Positions 61,858-64,000 of a stretch of 64,000 nt of DNA are shown in pieces. Source of the DNA: Galaxea fascicularis. Taxonomy: Eukaryota; Cnidaria; Anthozoa; Scleractinia; Euphylliidae. The stretch lies in NCBI GenBank assembly GCA_948470475.1, contig OX419338.1, positions 31,355,882-31,419,881 of the forward strand, read 5' to 3'. Below the pieces are notes generated by a model that was given only the letters and a program-made list of their open reading frames with translations, was not told where the DNA came from and did no database searches. Made by a program: the position numbers and the translations under genes. The first letter of the stretch is position 1. Each line of letters begins with the position of its first letter.

Positions 61858-62110
61858 TTTATAAATAAATACATAAATAAATAAGCCCTTTGGCAGTTTA
61901 TTTAGCACAAAGGCTAGTGGGGTCGAGCAAACACATGAAACAAATAATTCAAATAAACAAAACATGATAAGAATCCCAACTGGCGGGAGGTAGACCAGTT
62001 GGCCACTTACAAGGATGACTGAGGAGTTGAACCAGACACTTACCAAGAACAACACCAGCTAGTGGTCAGAGCGGGACTTGAACCCGGGCCACCGCATTGA
62101 AATGCAGTGC
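61858..62110 (-). mobile_element. tRNA-derived SINE, 5'-truncated copy with (ataaat) tail
   Basis: Minus-strand match to the 57.4-57.6 kb SINE: B box ggttcaagtcc, then gaccactagctggtgttgtt, then the body and an AT-rich tail ending in repeated ataaat/aaat units at 61858-61883. The A-box part of the head is missing. It lies downstream of the calmodulin stop codon, possibly within its 3' UTR. Confidence 0.75.
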
Positions 62111-62578
62111 CCTAGAGAGGTCATGAGAATTAATTTGGTTGATCAGATTTTACCAAATTCTCCCCACTACTTCTATAGAAAATGTCCAGGGATTTAAACT
62201 TTGATATTAGGATTTAAAGGCTTAAACGGAAAAGCAAAGGGATAATCAAGATTGCTCGACCTGGTGAATGGCATAAATTTTAATAAATCGAAAAGGTTAA
62301 AATTTTAAATTGACTAAAGGTTTTTTTAAAAGGAATAAATTTGTCTTCAAATAACTTAAATCAACTTTAATATGACTAAAATATTAAGAAATAACTTAAT
62401 AATAAATTATATAACTCAACGCAATCGGTCAGACTAGTCTTATCTAGAAATATTTGAATAAAACTGTTTTTATACTTTAGCTAGTATTTGTCCCATGTAT
62501 TAAAACTGTGCAAACTGGTATAATTATCCTATCATGTTCTTTTGTGCAACCCTAAAAACTTCCTGAATAAGGAAAACT

Positions 62579-63998
<1,420 letters not shown>

Positions 63999-64000
63999 AC

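Larger units (their letters stand above)
58706..62578. other. spacer between convergent calmodulin genes
   Basis: It contains the 3' UTR of gene 2, the 3' UTR of gene 3 (minus strand, from 62578 downward; an AATAAA reads on the minus strand at about 61138-61143), two inverted-repeat elements and a SINE copy. No other gene was supported. Confidence 0.5.

Overview
The window looks like nuclear DNA of an invertebrate animal, most likely an anthozoan cnidarian (stony-coral-like). The evidence is AT-rich sequence, small exons bounded by GT/AG introns, many short inverted-repeat transposons, tRNA-derived SINEs, a PAN plus fibrinogen-like (GGGWTL) gene remnant of a kind common in corals, and a calmodulin gene family. 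The species call is inference. No bacterial operon, CRISPR array, rRNA gene or functional tRNA gene was seen.

Layout. (1) 1-2.7 kb: a decayed secreted-protein gene with a PAN/apple exon and a fibrinogen-like C-terminal exon, broken by stops, frameshifts and a deletion, followed by a dispersed repeat. (2) 4.15-4.9 kb: a ~282 bp direct duplication and a third degenerate copy; a fourth diverged copy lies just right of the large array. (3) 4,912-37,450: a 32.5 kb macrosatellite, about half the window. It has 19 near-identical higher-order units of ~1,586 bp, each a ~1,246 bp module A plus a ~340 bp module B. In units 10, 11, 13, 14 and 17, B alone is duplicated (1-3 extra copies), and the last unit has A only. 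Every unit carries a C-rich tract (G-quadruplex motif on the minus strand). No convincing gene was found in the unit. (4) 37.5-43.6 kb: mostly unannotated DNA with a strong G4 motif, microsatellites, a 27 bp direct repeat and one weak minus-strand ORF.

(5) 43.7-64 kb: a calmodulin cluster. Gene 1 (43,798-48,360, +) and gene 2 (52,583-58,705, +) encode diverged calmodulin-like proteins of about 147 and 149 residues. Gene 3 (62,579 to beyond the right edge, -) encodes essentially canonical calmodulin and is tail-to-tail with gene 2. Shared intron positions and phases, including an exon that contributes only the start ATG, show common descent. The paralogs have altered EF-hand loops and both lack the lysine that is trimethylated in classical calmodulin. 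Their introns and spacers hold MITEs with recognisable termini (TAA, TTAA and TA target sites) and two copies of a tRNA-derived SINE.

The most unusual element is the two-module macrosatellite. Its units differ almost only in C-tract length, B copy number and one shared C-to-A variant, implying very recent expansion or active homogenisation.
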